Shown here: piece by piece, positions 15,190 through 22,444 of the stretch | How positions within the stretch are numbered: position 1 is the first letter of the stretch | Layout of the letters: each line of letters begins with the position of its first letter | Assembly (NCBI GenBank): GCA_937892275.1 | Contig: CALAVG010000029.1 | Coordinates: 1-28,579, forward strand | Reading direction: 5' to 3' | From: an uncultured Methanomicrobiales archaeon | GTDB lineage: Archaea; Thermoplasmatota; Thermoplasmata; Methanomassiliicoccales; Methanomethylophilaceae | DNA length: 28,579 bases | Made by a program: the position numbers and the translations under genes | Notes under the pieces: generated by a model | What the model saw: only the letters and a program-made list of their open reading frames with translations | Told to the model about the DNA's origin: nothing | The model's database searches: none

Positions 15190-16593
15190 ATGGCAACAGT
15201 TACAAGATACACAAAGATGGCATACGATTCCGCAGACGACATGGTCATGGGACACGCAAAGCACCCCGTGACATACGGATTCGGACTCAAGCTCGGAGCA
15301 GGATATGTCGTGCCCGAGATCAACTACGCTCCCAGGCCCGGAACAGAGAAGGACCCCGAGAGACTCAGAAAGGAATACGTCGACTACATCACGAAGGACA
15401 TCCTCGACCGTGCGATCACAGTCGGATTCCCCAATGTTCAGCTCGAGACCGAGTGGGTCTCCCAGATGAACCAGGCAAAGCTGTCCGCACCCGTCGTTGC
15501 AGGACAGGAAGAGATGTGTGAGAAATACCACGAGGAATATGGACTCAACTGCGGTACAAGGCAGACAATCCCCGACCAGCGTGAGGCCGACCACGGACTC
15601 AGGCCCGGAATGGATGCAGCCCACGCATACCCCGAGAAGTTCTTCGAGTGCTGTGACATCGCATGTGAGAACGGATGCGACAACCTGTCCGTCGAGTCAG
15701 TCGGAGGAAAGGAATTCGCAGACTACGCAGTCACCAACGGAGACATCGTCGCCTTCCTCTACGGAGTAGGTTACCTCGGATCCATCGACATGACCTGGGT
15801 ATGGTCCCAGATGGTCGACATCTGTAAGAAGAACCACTCCACACCCGGAGGAGACACCAACTGTTCCGGAGCGAACGTTTCCATGTTCATGGCCGGAGGA
15901 ATGATGGACCAGGATGTCCAGAGGACATTCTCTGCAGTCACCCGTGCAATCTCCGCAGCAAGGACCCTGTGTGCTTGGGAATGCGGTGCACTCGGACCCG
16001 ACAAGGACTGCGGTTACGAGGGACCCATCGTCAAGTCAATCGCAGGAAAGCCCACCACCCAGGAGGGAAAGAACTGTCAGTGCGCTCACTGCGATCTTCA
16101 GGGTAACCTGATCGCTCAGTGCTGTGACCTCTGGTCCAACGAGTCCGTCGAGTACCACCCCGAATTCGGAGGAACATCCGTCCAGTGCTGGTTCGGATCC
16201 ATCGGATACGAGGCCGCTCTGATGAACACCGCTATCCAGCTCAAGCAGGAGAAGACACTCAGGGACCTGTATATGTACACCGACAGGTACAGAGGACCCG
16301 AGGGATACATCCTTGCATACGACCACGCCTACGAGATCGGAAAGGCCATCGCTGAGCAGGGTAACGACCTCTACCTCAGGTCCAAGGCAGCCGGAATCAA
16401 GGCAGCTGAGATTCTCCTTAAGGGATACGAATCCAAGGAGCTCGGACTCACTACCAAGCAGCTCGAGACACTTCAGGACATCCACAAGAAGCTTACGGCT
16501 CTCCCCGACGAGACCGACAAGTTCACCGAGTGGGCACACAAAGAGTTCAAGGACCTCGTTCCTAACTACAACCTGAAGAACTACGACCTCTGA
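15190..16593 (+). CDS. mtaB: Methanol:corrinoid methyltransferase
   Basis: This 467-residue zinc enzyme cleaves the C-O bond of methanol and methylates the Co(I) corrinoid of MtaC. Recognisable stretches are MGHAKHPVTYGFGLKLGAGY near the start, the PGGDTNCSGANVSMFMAGG region and LCAWECGALGPDKDCGYEGP. The last two supply the Cys residues expected as zinc ligands (Cys220 and Cys269 in M. barkeri). Length equals that of characterised MtaB. Codon use is strongly biased and uniform, as expected for a highly expressed methanogenesis gene. Transcription probably ends at the hairpin at 16609. Confidence 0.97.
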   Translation: MATVTRYTKMAYDSADDMVMGHAKHPVTYGFGLKLGAGYVVPEINYAPRPGTEKDPERLRKEYVDYITKDILDRAITVGFPNVQLETEWVSQMNQAKLSAPVVAGQEEMCEKYHEEYGLNCGTRQTIPDQREADHGLRPGMDAAHAYPEKFFECCDIACENGCDNLSVESVGGKEFADYAVTNGDIVAFLYGVGYLGSIDMTWVWSQMVDICKKNHSTPGGDTNCSGANVSMFMAGGMMDQDVQRTFSAVTRAISAARTLCAWECGALGPDKDCGYEGPIVKSIAGKPTTQEGKNCQCAHCDLQGNLIAQCCDLWSNESVEYHPEFGGTSVQCWFGSIGYEAALMNTAIQLKQEKTLRDLYMYTDRYRGPEGYILAYDHAYEIGKAIAEQGNDLYLRSKAAGIKAAEILLKGYESKELGLTTKQLETLQDIHKKLTALPDETDKFTEWAHKEFKDLVPNYNLKNYDL

Positions 16594-16608
16594 GTTCAAT
16601 AATTTAAA

Positions 16609-16646
16609 GGCCCCTCGGGGGCCACCCTTTCTATCTTCTTCTTTTT
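16609..16646 (+). terminator. Terminator of mtaCB
   Basis: A perfect GGCCCC-TCG-GGGGCC hairpin (16609-16623) is followed by a pyrimidine-rich tract ending in five T residues. Confidence 0.65.
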
Positions 16647-16723
16647 GTCACATTAAGAATCGATCATTCGTGTCGTTACCGATGCGGGACATCTTTTGGA
16701 TAATATTGACGACTCATTAACAT

Positions 16724-16735
16724 TACTTATATAAC
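16724..16735 (+). promoter_or_regulatory. TATA box upstream of the candidate small RNA
   Basis: TTACTTATATAA is a strong archaeal TATA element with no open reading frame behind it. The expected start point is about 16755-16760, at the beginning of the structured segment. Confidence 0.5.
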
Positions 16736-16756
16736 TCATGGATATTTTGATATTGT

Positions 16757-16872
16757 GCCCGAAAGGACGAATTAATCACGTTCACCGATCCGAAGCCATA
16801 TAGACTCTTGCCGGTCGGCAAGGATCGATGAAGGGGCCCCCTTCACAACCTCCTTCGGGAGGGGGCCTTCCA
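16757..16872 (+). ncRNA. Candidate structured small RNA
   Basis: This stretch inside the 637-base gap between mtaB and the next gene folds well by eye. TTCACCGATC (16781-16790) pairs with GATCGATGAA (16823-16832) with one mismatch. Stacked directly inside its 3' side is CTTGCC-GGTC-GGCAAG (16807-16822). A third, GC-rich hairpin follows: CCTCC-TTCG-GGAGG (16849-16862), extended by CCCCC/GGGGG alternatives and ending GGGGGCCTTCC. A TATA box sits about 25 bases before the proposed start. No reading frame of note lies here, and it does not look like tRNA, SRP, RNase P or 5S RNA. Function unknown; boundaries approximate. It could also be an untranslated regulatory leader or a decayed element. Confidence 0.45.
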
Positions 16873-17230
16873 TATTCTGTTAATTGCTGCAATAAGACCT
16901 GCCGATCGACCTAACCTGCTTCGTATTGAAAGATTGCCATTGATGCTACTACCAGCAAAGCGCGAGCCCGAGAACTTTTGGATATATGTTTCATATTATT
17001 TTATATATATTAACTTAAAAATGGCTATAGTTTCTGTGCATTTGTATCAACTCTGTAATTAGCCAAAAATAGTAAAAATTAACAGCATCAATGGCTTTCT
17101 TTAAATACTAATCTACTAAAAAAGTAGTAGCAAATACAAAAATGTAGCAAATTCACAATTTCAGATAATAACCTTTTAATACGTATGGTTGAATTTTTCG
17201 TACGACCTACAAAGGTTAGAAGGAAGAAAA
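16873..17230. other. AT-rich non-coding stretch before the second corrinoid locus
   Basis: No gene is visible. The segment becomes strongly AT-rich (for example TATTATTTTATATATATTAAC at about 16993-17013). It includes TAAAAAAGTAGTAGCAAAT followed by AAATGTAGCAAATTC at about 17115-17153, a loose direct repeat of GTAGCAAAT. ACCTTTTAATACGT at 17170-17183 is the best TATA candidate for the corrinoid gene. Such a long leader region suggests several regulatory inputs. Confidence 0.4.
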
Positions 17231-17863
17231 ATGAGCAAGGAGGAAATCTATCAGGCAATGTCTGACGCTGTAGTCAACTTGAAGATCAAGGACGCTGCAC
17301 CGTTAGCACAGAAGGCACTCGATGAGGGCCTCGACCCGGTCGAAGCAATCAACGAGGGTCTTGTCAAAGGAATGTCCATCGTTGGAGACAAATTCGCAGA
17401 GCACAAGATGTTCCTGCCCCAGGTATTGGTGGCATCTAAAGTCCTTTACGCAGGACTTGACATCCTGATCCCTGCAATCCCTGCAGGAGCTCTCGAGAAC
17501 TCCAAGAAAGCTGGAACCGTCGTCGTGGAAGGAGATGTCCACGACATCGGGAAGAACATCGTCAAGACCATGTTAACCGCAGGCGGATTCGTCGTCACCG
17601 ACATGGGAAAGGACATCGCACCCAGTATCATTGTGGACACTGTCAAGAACGATAAACTCGACGTTCTCTGTATGTCCACCCTTATGACCCCCACCATGGA
17701 TGGAATGAAGGCCACCATGGATCTCATGAAGGAGTCGGGCCTCAGATCCGGTTGCGTCATCACCATCGGCGGACCACCGACCTCTCCCCAGTTCGCAGAG
17801 GCCATCGGAGCAGATCACCGTGATGTCAACGCTCAGGACTGTGTCGCATTCCTGAAGGGGTGA
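17231..17863 (+). CDS. Corrinoid protein of the MtbC/MttC/MtsB class
   Basis: This 210-residue protein has the two-part fold of methyltransferase corrinoid proteins. The helical cap (about 1-88) contains AINEGLVKGMSIVGDKFAEHKMFLPQVL. The B12 domain has GDVHDIGKNI with His104 as probable cobalt ligand, then DMGKDI and a late ITIGGPPTSPQFAEAIGAD motif. It differs clearly from the MtaC in this window. The ATG at 17231 has a GAAGGAAGAAAA ribosome site. The next gene, a UROD-family methyltransferase, starts five bases after its stop, so the two form a transfer pair. The methyl donor is not identifiable; in M. barkeri the comparable MtsB-MtsA pair uses methylated thiols. Confidence 0.9.
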   Translation: MSKEEIYQAMSDAVVNLKIKDAAPLAQKALDEGLDPVEAINEGLVKGMSIVGDKFAEHKMFLPQVLVASKVLYAGLDILIPAIPAGALENSKKAGTVVVEGDVHDIGKNIVKTMLTAGGFVVTDMGKDIAPSIIVDTVKNDKLDVLCMSTLMTPTMDGMKATMDLMKESGLRSGCVITIGGPPTSPQFAEAIGADHRDVNAQDCVAFLKG

Positions 17864-17868
17864 TTTGA

Positions 17869-18963
17869 ATGGTAGCACCTATGACCCCTTACGAGAGAGC
17901 AGTCGCGACCCTTCAGAACGAACCTGTCGACGAGCTTCCCGCATACCCTCTGGTCTGCGGACTTCAGAGAAGGCTCCTCCCCAACCAGCCTGTCACCTAC
18001 AAGACCTGGGCAACCGATGCCAAGGTCTGTGCAGACTCATTCGTCGAGGGATTCAAGCAGTACAAGTTCCCGTTCTCCGTTCTCCTCGAGGACCTGTCCG
18101 TCACCGCACACGACTACGGTGCGAAAGTCAGGATGGATGCTGAGAACACTCCTTTCGTCGATGGGCACATCATCCACACCACCGAGGACTACGAGAAAAT
18201 CGCAGAGACCCACCCCGACTACCACAAGGGACGTACCGGTCACCTCATCGAGATGAACAAGCTCGTAGCACAGCAACTCAAGGGCAAGTCATTCCTGATG
18301 TCATTCCTCGAGGGACCTCTCCTAACTCTCACCCAGGCCGGTGGAGCGGAGCAGGTCATGATGGATATGTACACTGACCCTGACGCAGTCCACAAGGCGC
18401 TGGAATCCACCACCCAGTTCTGCTGTGAATCTGTCACGGCCATCGCAGAGACCGGCGTAGAGGCAATGTGCTGGGATTATCTCTGGGGTAACTACTCCTG
18501 TCTCGGAGACCCCGAGTACATGGAATTCGAGGGAGAGAAGTACGCGAAGAGGACCAACGAGGCGACCAGGAAGGCCGGAATCGGTCTTGCTATCCACAAC
18601 TGTGCGGATATGCCCCACCTCGACACCCAGATCAAGCTCTTCGGAGTGGACGGATACTCCATGGCATACTATCCCCAGATCCCCGAGTCCCCCACCATGG
18701 CAAGCGTCATCGAGAGAGGCTACGGAGAGAAGTGTACCATCATGGGAACTATCGATCCCCAGCTCTTCATGAGAGGAACCTACGACGAGGCCGTCCAGGT
18801 CACCAAGGATCTCTGTCAGGACGTCAAGACCGCTATGTGCAAGGCAGGACTCAACTCACACGTATGTATTGCATCCGGATGTGAGGTCCCTCCGGACCTT
18901 GAGACCAAGTGGGAAGTCGTCCAGGGAGTCATGGACGGAACCCACAAGTACGGAGCGTTCTGA
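17869..18963 (+). CDS. UROD-superfamily corrinoid methyltransferase (MtaA/MtbA/MtsA-like)
   Basis: This 364-residue TIM-barrel protein of the uroporphyrinogen decarboxylase superfamily begins MTPYERAVATLQNEPVDELP, as methylcobamide methyltransferases do. It carries the zinc signature of that group: HNC near residues 243-245 and a distant Cys in SGCEVPP near residue 338. Zinc would activate a thiol such as coenzyme M. It is longer than typical MtaA (about 340 residues) and its N-terminal part (CGLQRRLLPNQPVTY) is unlike MtaA, so I do not assign coenzyme M specificity. It may act on an unknown methylated substrate, or do both steps as MtsA does. It is coupled to the corrinoid gene. Confidence 0.85.
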   Translation: MVAPMTPYERAVATLQNEPVDELPAYPLVCGLQRRLLPNQPVTYKTWATDAKVCADSFVEGFKQYKFPFSVLLEDLSVTAHDYGAKVRMDAENTPFVDGHIIHTTEDYEKIAETHPDYHKGRTGHLIEMNKLVAQQLKGKSFLMSFLEGPLLTLTQAGGAEQVMMDMYTDPDAVHKALESTTQFCCESVTAIAETGVEAMCWDYLWGNYSCLGDPEYMEFEGEKYAKRTNEATRKAGIGLAIHNCADMPHLDTQIKLFGVDGYSMAYYPQIPESPTMASVIERGYGEKCTIMGTIDPQLFMRGTYDEAVQVTKDLCQDVKTAMCKAGLNSHVCIASGCEVPPDLETKWEVVQGVMDGTHKYGAF

Positions 18964-18977
18964 TAAACTTTCCAAAC

Positions 18978-18991
18978 CCGCCTTCGGGCGG
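18978..18991 (+). terminator. UUCG-tetraloop hairpin after the UROD-family gene
   Basis: CCGCC-TTCG-GGCGG forms a stable hairpin 15 bases after the stop codon. No T-run follows, so it may protect the 3' end or pause transcription rather than terminate it. Confidence 0.4.
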
Positions 18992-18994
18992 AGC

Positions 18995-19045
18995 CACACC
19001 GATCTGCGGTCACCCCCAACCCCTTGTCAACCGCAGATCAGTGTG
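18995..19045 (+). promoter_or_regulatory. Long inverted repeat ahead of the zinc-ribbon gene
   Basis: CACACCGATCTGCGGT (18995-19010) and ACCGCAGATCAGTGTG (19030-19045) are complementary at 15 of 16 positions, around a 19-base C-rich loop. It ends seven bases before the ribosome binding site of the next gene. It may be an operator for a dimeric regulator or an RNA switch controlling the downstream genes. Confidence 0.55.
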
Positions 19046-19064
19046 ACCATTTGGAGATGATACA

Positions 19065-19382
19065 GTGGGCACGTTCTATCAGGCGATGAACGATCACGGC
19101 TTCTCTAACAACGAGACGGCCGCTGTACGCAAGACGCTGACATGTCCCCGTTGCGGATTCAACTTCTCGCTCGTGTATGCGAGAGCCTTCGCATGCCAAG
19201 GCTGCTCGGAGGCCGTACGCGGATGCAATAAAGTTCGCTGCAACAAATGCGACTATGAGTTCCCCATCCTCAACTCGACGGATATCCAGAACAAAGAGCA
19301 GCAGAGGACACTGTCCGATCACATGAGCGACTTCATGTTCACACGTGGGACCGACCGCGGAATATCGTCATTCAACAGATGA
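19065..19382 (+). CDS. Small Cys-rich zinc-ribbon protein of the corrinoid locus
   Basis: This 105-residue protein carries eight Cys in about 45 residues: CPRCGFNF, then CQGCSEAVRGC, then VRCNKCDYEF. This suggests a zinc ribbon (C-x2-C twice) with extra Cys that could hold a second metal or an iron-sulfur cluster. The tail (about 70-105) is polar. The GTG at 19065 is used because GGAG lies eight bases upstream; an in-frame ATG at 19086 is the alternative. I do not recognise the family. Its position between the methyltransferase and the ATPase gene suggests a role in electron delivery or assembly for the corrinoid protein, but this is inference from context only. Confidence 0.65.
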   Translation: MGTFYQAMNDHGFSNNETAAVRKTLTCPRCGFNFSLVYARAFACQGCSEAVRGCNKVRCNKCDYEFPILNSTDIQNKEQQRTLSDHMSDFMFTRGTDRGISSFNR

Positions 19383-19410
19383 TCATCCATCGCAGGTGGG
19401 AACCCGTTAC

Positions 19411-19424
19411 AACCACTTATTAAT
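19411..19424 (+). promoter_or_regulatory. Probable TATA element of the ATPase-DUF1638 genes
   Basis: AACCACTTATTAAT lies about 40-50 bases before the ATPase start, so these genes may be transcribed separately from the corrinoid pair. Confidence 0.35.
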
Positions 19425-19463
19425 TCCATTTACACCCATATTGGTCGATAGAAGGTCAGGAAA

Positions 19464-21467
19464 ATGACACTCGGATTGGGATTAGACACCGGAGGCACAT
19501 ATACTGATGCAGCCATCATAGACCTCGACTGCAACAAGGTCCTGTACTGCACCAAATCTCACACAACCAGAGAGGATCTGAGCATCGGATTGCGCAGTGT
19601 GATGATGAAGATTCCTCAGGAATACCTCCCAAAGATTGGAGTGGTATCGCTTTCATCCACATTGGCCACCAACTCCGTTGTTGAGGGAAAGGGATGCAGG
19701 GTCGGGCTCATCTGCATAGGAAGCGAATATGACAACGCCGTGAGATCCGATTTCTCCGTTGTCATCTCAGGAGGTCACGACCTCCATGGCGATGAGTCCA
19801 AACCTTTGGACATGGAGGTGGCTAAAGAATTCCTCGAGAGTGTCAAAGGGAAGGTCGACGGCCTGTCTATCAACGGATTCCTGTCCGTCCGCAATCCAGA
19901 TCATGAGAACAGGATCAAGGAACTTGCCAAGTCCATAATGGATGTGCCCGTCATATGCGGCCACGAACTATCCTCCGGGCTTGGTTTCAACGAGAGGACG
20001 TCCACATCGATCATGAATGCACGCCTCATTCCGATTATAGACGACCTCATAAAATCAGTGAAAAAGGTGATGGAGGAGCTTTCCATCCATGCACCTCTGA
20101 TGATCGTCCGCGGTGACGGTTCCATGATGGGCGAGGATATCGCCAAGGAACGTCCCGTGGAGACCATCATCTCCGGCCCCGCAGCGAGTCTGATCGGGGC
20201 CATGATGCTAACTGGGCAGAAAGATGCCATAGTTATGGATATGGGCGGGACCACCACAGATATCGGTATCCTACGTAACGGGAGACCGCGTCTCGATCCC
20301 GAAGGAGCCATCATCGGGGGAAAACGCACCAGGGTGATGGCAGCGGATATCGAGACATCCGGTATCGGCGGTGACAGCCGTATCCTTGTGAACGGCCCCA
20401 ATATGATCCTCTCATCGCTGAGGGTCATGCCTGTGTGCCTTGCCAGCACGGAATGGGAGTTCGTCCACGACTACTACAGAAGACTATCGACGATCATATC
20501 CAAACCATCCCCTCCTTCGCTCGGGGAAGATAACATCGTCCTGGACTGTGAGATGTTCCGCACCCTCAGGATGCCTAATGCCAACCATGTGATCACACCA
20601 TCCGACATGAGTCTTCTGGAATTACTAGCGGAACATCCATACAGTCTCAACGAGGCCGGAGAGGCATTAGGCATCCACCCTATGAATTTCAACATCCACA
20701 AGCTGGAGTCCCTGGGTTTCATCCAGAGGATCGGGGTGACACCGACGGACATCCTGCACGCAGAAGGTAGCTACACGGAGTTCGATACAGAAGCATCGTC
20801 CGCCGCCGTGACATATCTCGCCAGCAGGATGGGTTCAAACGAAGATTCATTCATCAAAGAGGCCAAGTCGCGCATCAAGTACAAACTGTGCCTTGAACTG
20901 ATGAAGGTCGTGTACCATGAGGAGGGCGGGCATCAGCTCAGCGACATAGCAGAGAACATGCTGAAGAAGGCCGTCTTCCACGAAGGGAACAAGGACTACA
21001 GCTGCAGCATAACACTAAATCAGCCCATCATCGGTATCGGTGCACCTTCTGGAGTGTACATAAGGTGGGTCGGCGAGGCCTTCAACACCCCTGTCCTGAT
21101 CCACGAATATTCCGGAGTCGGAAATGCCATCGGTGCCATCACATCCTCGATATCCGAGGTTCTGGAGATACTGATCAAACCGGAAACGATAGGTGCCACC
21201 GAGAGCAAGATAGAAGTATTCTCCAAGATGGGCAGCGTCAAATACGATTCCATGGACGAGGCCCTTGAGAACGCCGAGAATGAAGGGCGCAAATATGTCC
21301 AGGAGGCCATCGACAGGAGCGGGGCCGAGGACGTTTCCATCAGTGTGGAGATAGACCGCAGCACGTTCAAGTACGGTAATTCGATGGATTACGGGGATGA
21401 CAACCCTCTGGTTGAGATTCACATGACGATCAGAGCGGCAGGAAAGCCCAAACAGTTCAGGCGATAG
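19464..21467 (+). CDS. Hydantoinase/oxoprolinase-family ASKHA ATPase, candidate corrinoid activator
   Basis: This 667-residue protein has a HyuA-like N-terminal half with two ASKHA phosphate loops: GLGLDTGGTYTDAAIID at the start and IVMDMGGTTTDIGIL near residue 260. Between them are TLATNSVVEGKGCRVGLI and GFNERTSTSIMNARLIP, as in hydantoinase/oxoprolinase A subunits. Residues about 380-430 look like an inserted winged helix (LLELLAEHPYSLNEAGEALG, then NIHKLESLGFIQR). The last part returns to a second actin-like lobe with PSGVYIRWVGEAF. No hydantoinase B subunit follows. RACo and RamA, which reactivate Co(II) corrinoids with ATP, share the ASKHA fold, so a similar role is plausible here. It ends in TAG, the only terminal TAG in the window; DUF1638 starts two bases later. 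Confidence 0.8.
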   Translation: MTLGLGLDTGGTYTDAAIIDLDCNKVLYCTKSHTTREDLSIGLRSVMMKIPQEYLPKIGVVSLSSTLATNSVVEGKGCRVGLICIGSEYDNAVRSDFSVVISGGHDLHGDESKPLDMEVAKEFLESVKGKVDGLSINGFLSVRNPDHENRIKELAKSIMDVPVICGHELSSGLGFNERTSTSIMNARLIPIIDDLIKSVKKVMEELSIHAPLMIVRGDGSMMGEDIAKERPVETIISGPAASLIGAMMLTGQKDAIVMDMGGTTTDIGILRNGRPRLDPEGAIIGGKRTRVMAADIETSGIGGDSRILVNGPNMILSSLRVMPVCLASTEWEFVHDYYRRLSTIISKPSPPSLGEDNIVLDCEMFRTLRMPNANHVITPSDMSLLELLAEHPYSLNEAGEALGIHPMNFNIHKLESLGFIQRIGVTPTDILHAEGSYTEFDTEASSAAVTYLASRMGSNEDSFIKEAKSRIKYKLCLELMKVVYHEEGGHQLSDIAENMLKKAVFHEGNKDYSCSITLNQPIIGIGAPSGVYIRWVGEAFNTPVLIHEYSGVGNAIGAITSSISEVLEILIKPETIGATESKIEVFSKMGSVKYDSMDEALENAENEGRKYVQEAIDRSGAEDVSISVEIDRSTFKYGNSMDYGDDNPLVEIHMTIRAAGKPKQFRR

Positions 21468-21468
21468 G

Positions 21469-22080
21469 ATGAGGATCGGAATACTGGCCTGTGACATACT
21501 GAAACCTGAATTGGAGTACCTGACCGCAGATGACGATGACATCGTGATGAAGAAGTACCTTGAATTCGCACTGCACGAGGACCCTCCGCACATGAAGGAG
21601 GTCATACTCCAGGAGGCCAAGGAGTTCGAGGGCAAGGTAGACGTCCTCTTCTTGGGATATGCGGTCTGCAGTTCGCTTGAGAGGATAACTGAGGAGATCC
21701 CTCTCCCTTCGGTCATGCTGCAGGGATGCGATTGTATAGAAGCGATTCTAGGCCCAGAAGAGTACAAGGCCGAGAAGAAGGTCTGTACCGGCACATGGTT
21801 CAATACACCCGGTTGGGCGCTGGAAGGCAGACAAGGTCTCATCAAGGAATTGCACCTGGATATGCTGGAGGGATTCGAACCAGAGTTCTTCTTCGATATA
21901 ATATTCGATTCCTATCAGAGGGTACTGTTCCTGGATACCGGTATCGGAGAGGAGGGCCGCTACGAGGAACTCTCCCAGAAGTTCGCGGACGAGCTCAATC
22001 TAAAGCATGATTGCAGAAAATGCGACATCAGCAGGATAGAGAAAGCTCTGTCGGAGGCCAAGAGATTGGCCGTATCATGA
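21469..22080 (+). CDS. DUF1638 protein
   Basis: This 203-residue protein matches DUF1638. It starts MRIGILACDILKPELEYL, continues VLFLGYAVCSSLE, and has the diagnostic GCDCIEAILGPEEY with the following CTGTWFNTPGW. Conserved Cys residues suggest metal or corrinoid-related binding, but no function has been established that I know of. DUF1638 genes are repeatedly found beside corrinoid methyltransferases and UROD-family genes in methanogens and anaerobic bacteria (recalled, not searched). It begins one base after the ATPase stop, so the two are probably translated together. Confidence 0.85.
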   Translation: MRIGILACDILKPELEYLTADDDDIVMKKYLEFALHEDPPHMKEVILQEAKEFEGKVDVLFLGYAVCSSLERITEEIPLPSVMLQGCDCIEAILGPEEYKAEKKVCTGTWFNTPGWALEGRQGLIKELHLDMLEGFEPEFFFDIIFDSYQRVLFLDTGIGEEGRYEELSQKFADELNLKHDCRKCDISRIEKALSEAKRLAVS

Positions 22081-22093
22081 AGGAGGAAATGAA

Positions 22094-22423
22094 ATGTCGA
22101 AAGTGGTGGTCAACATGAATACTTGTTCCAAGTATCATGTTGTCGAAGTGAAGATGAATGATGCGGGGAACCTTGACGTCATAATCACGTCCAATTGTCC
22201 TCATGTGAAAGAATATGCGAAGAAGCTGACGGAGATCACGCTCGACGACGTCACATCCTTCGCAGGTAGCAAGGTTGTTGATCCGGAGATCAGGGCCACA
22301 CTGTCCGTACCGTGCCTGGTGCCGAATGCTGTGTTCGATGCCGCATGGCTCGAGATAGGCCTGCTCTCACCGAACCTTTGCAACAAGGCCCATAACAACG
22401 AAATCATCCTTGACGGTCAATGA
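22094..22423 (+). CDS. Small conserved Cys protein of the corrinoid locus (possibly DUF6951)
   Basis: This 109-residue protein starts MSKVVVNMNTCSKYHVVEVK and has Cys in TSNCPHVKEYAKKL, LSVPCLVPNAVF and LSPNLCNKAHN. The late CLVPNAVFDAAWLEIGLLSPNLC block looks like a conserved metal-binding motif. It has a strong AAGGAGG ribosome site and lies 13 bases after DUF1638, so it closes this operon. I recall similar small proteins beside DUF1638 and corrinoid genes, but the family name is uncertain. Function unknown. Confidence 0.65.
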   Translation: MSKVVVNMNTCSKYHVVEVKMNDAGNLDVIITSNCPHVKEYAKKLTEITLDDVTSFAGSKVVDPEIRATLSVPCLVPNAVFDAAWLEIGLLSPNLCNKAHNNEIILDGQ

Positions 22424-22444
22424 TGACCATTTTCTGATCGGGTC

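Noticed and set aside
16757..16872. tRNA or SRP RNA gene
   Set aside because: No acceptor/T-arm pattern (GGTTCRA) or SRP S-domain features are present; listed only as an unassigned structured RNA.
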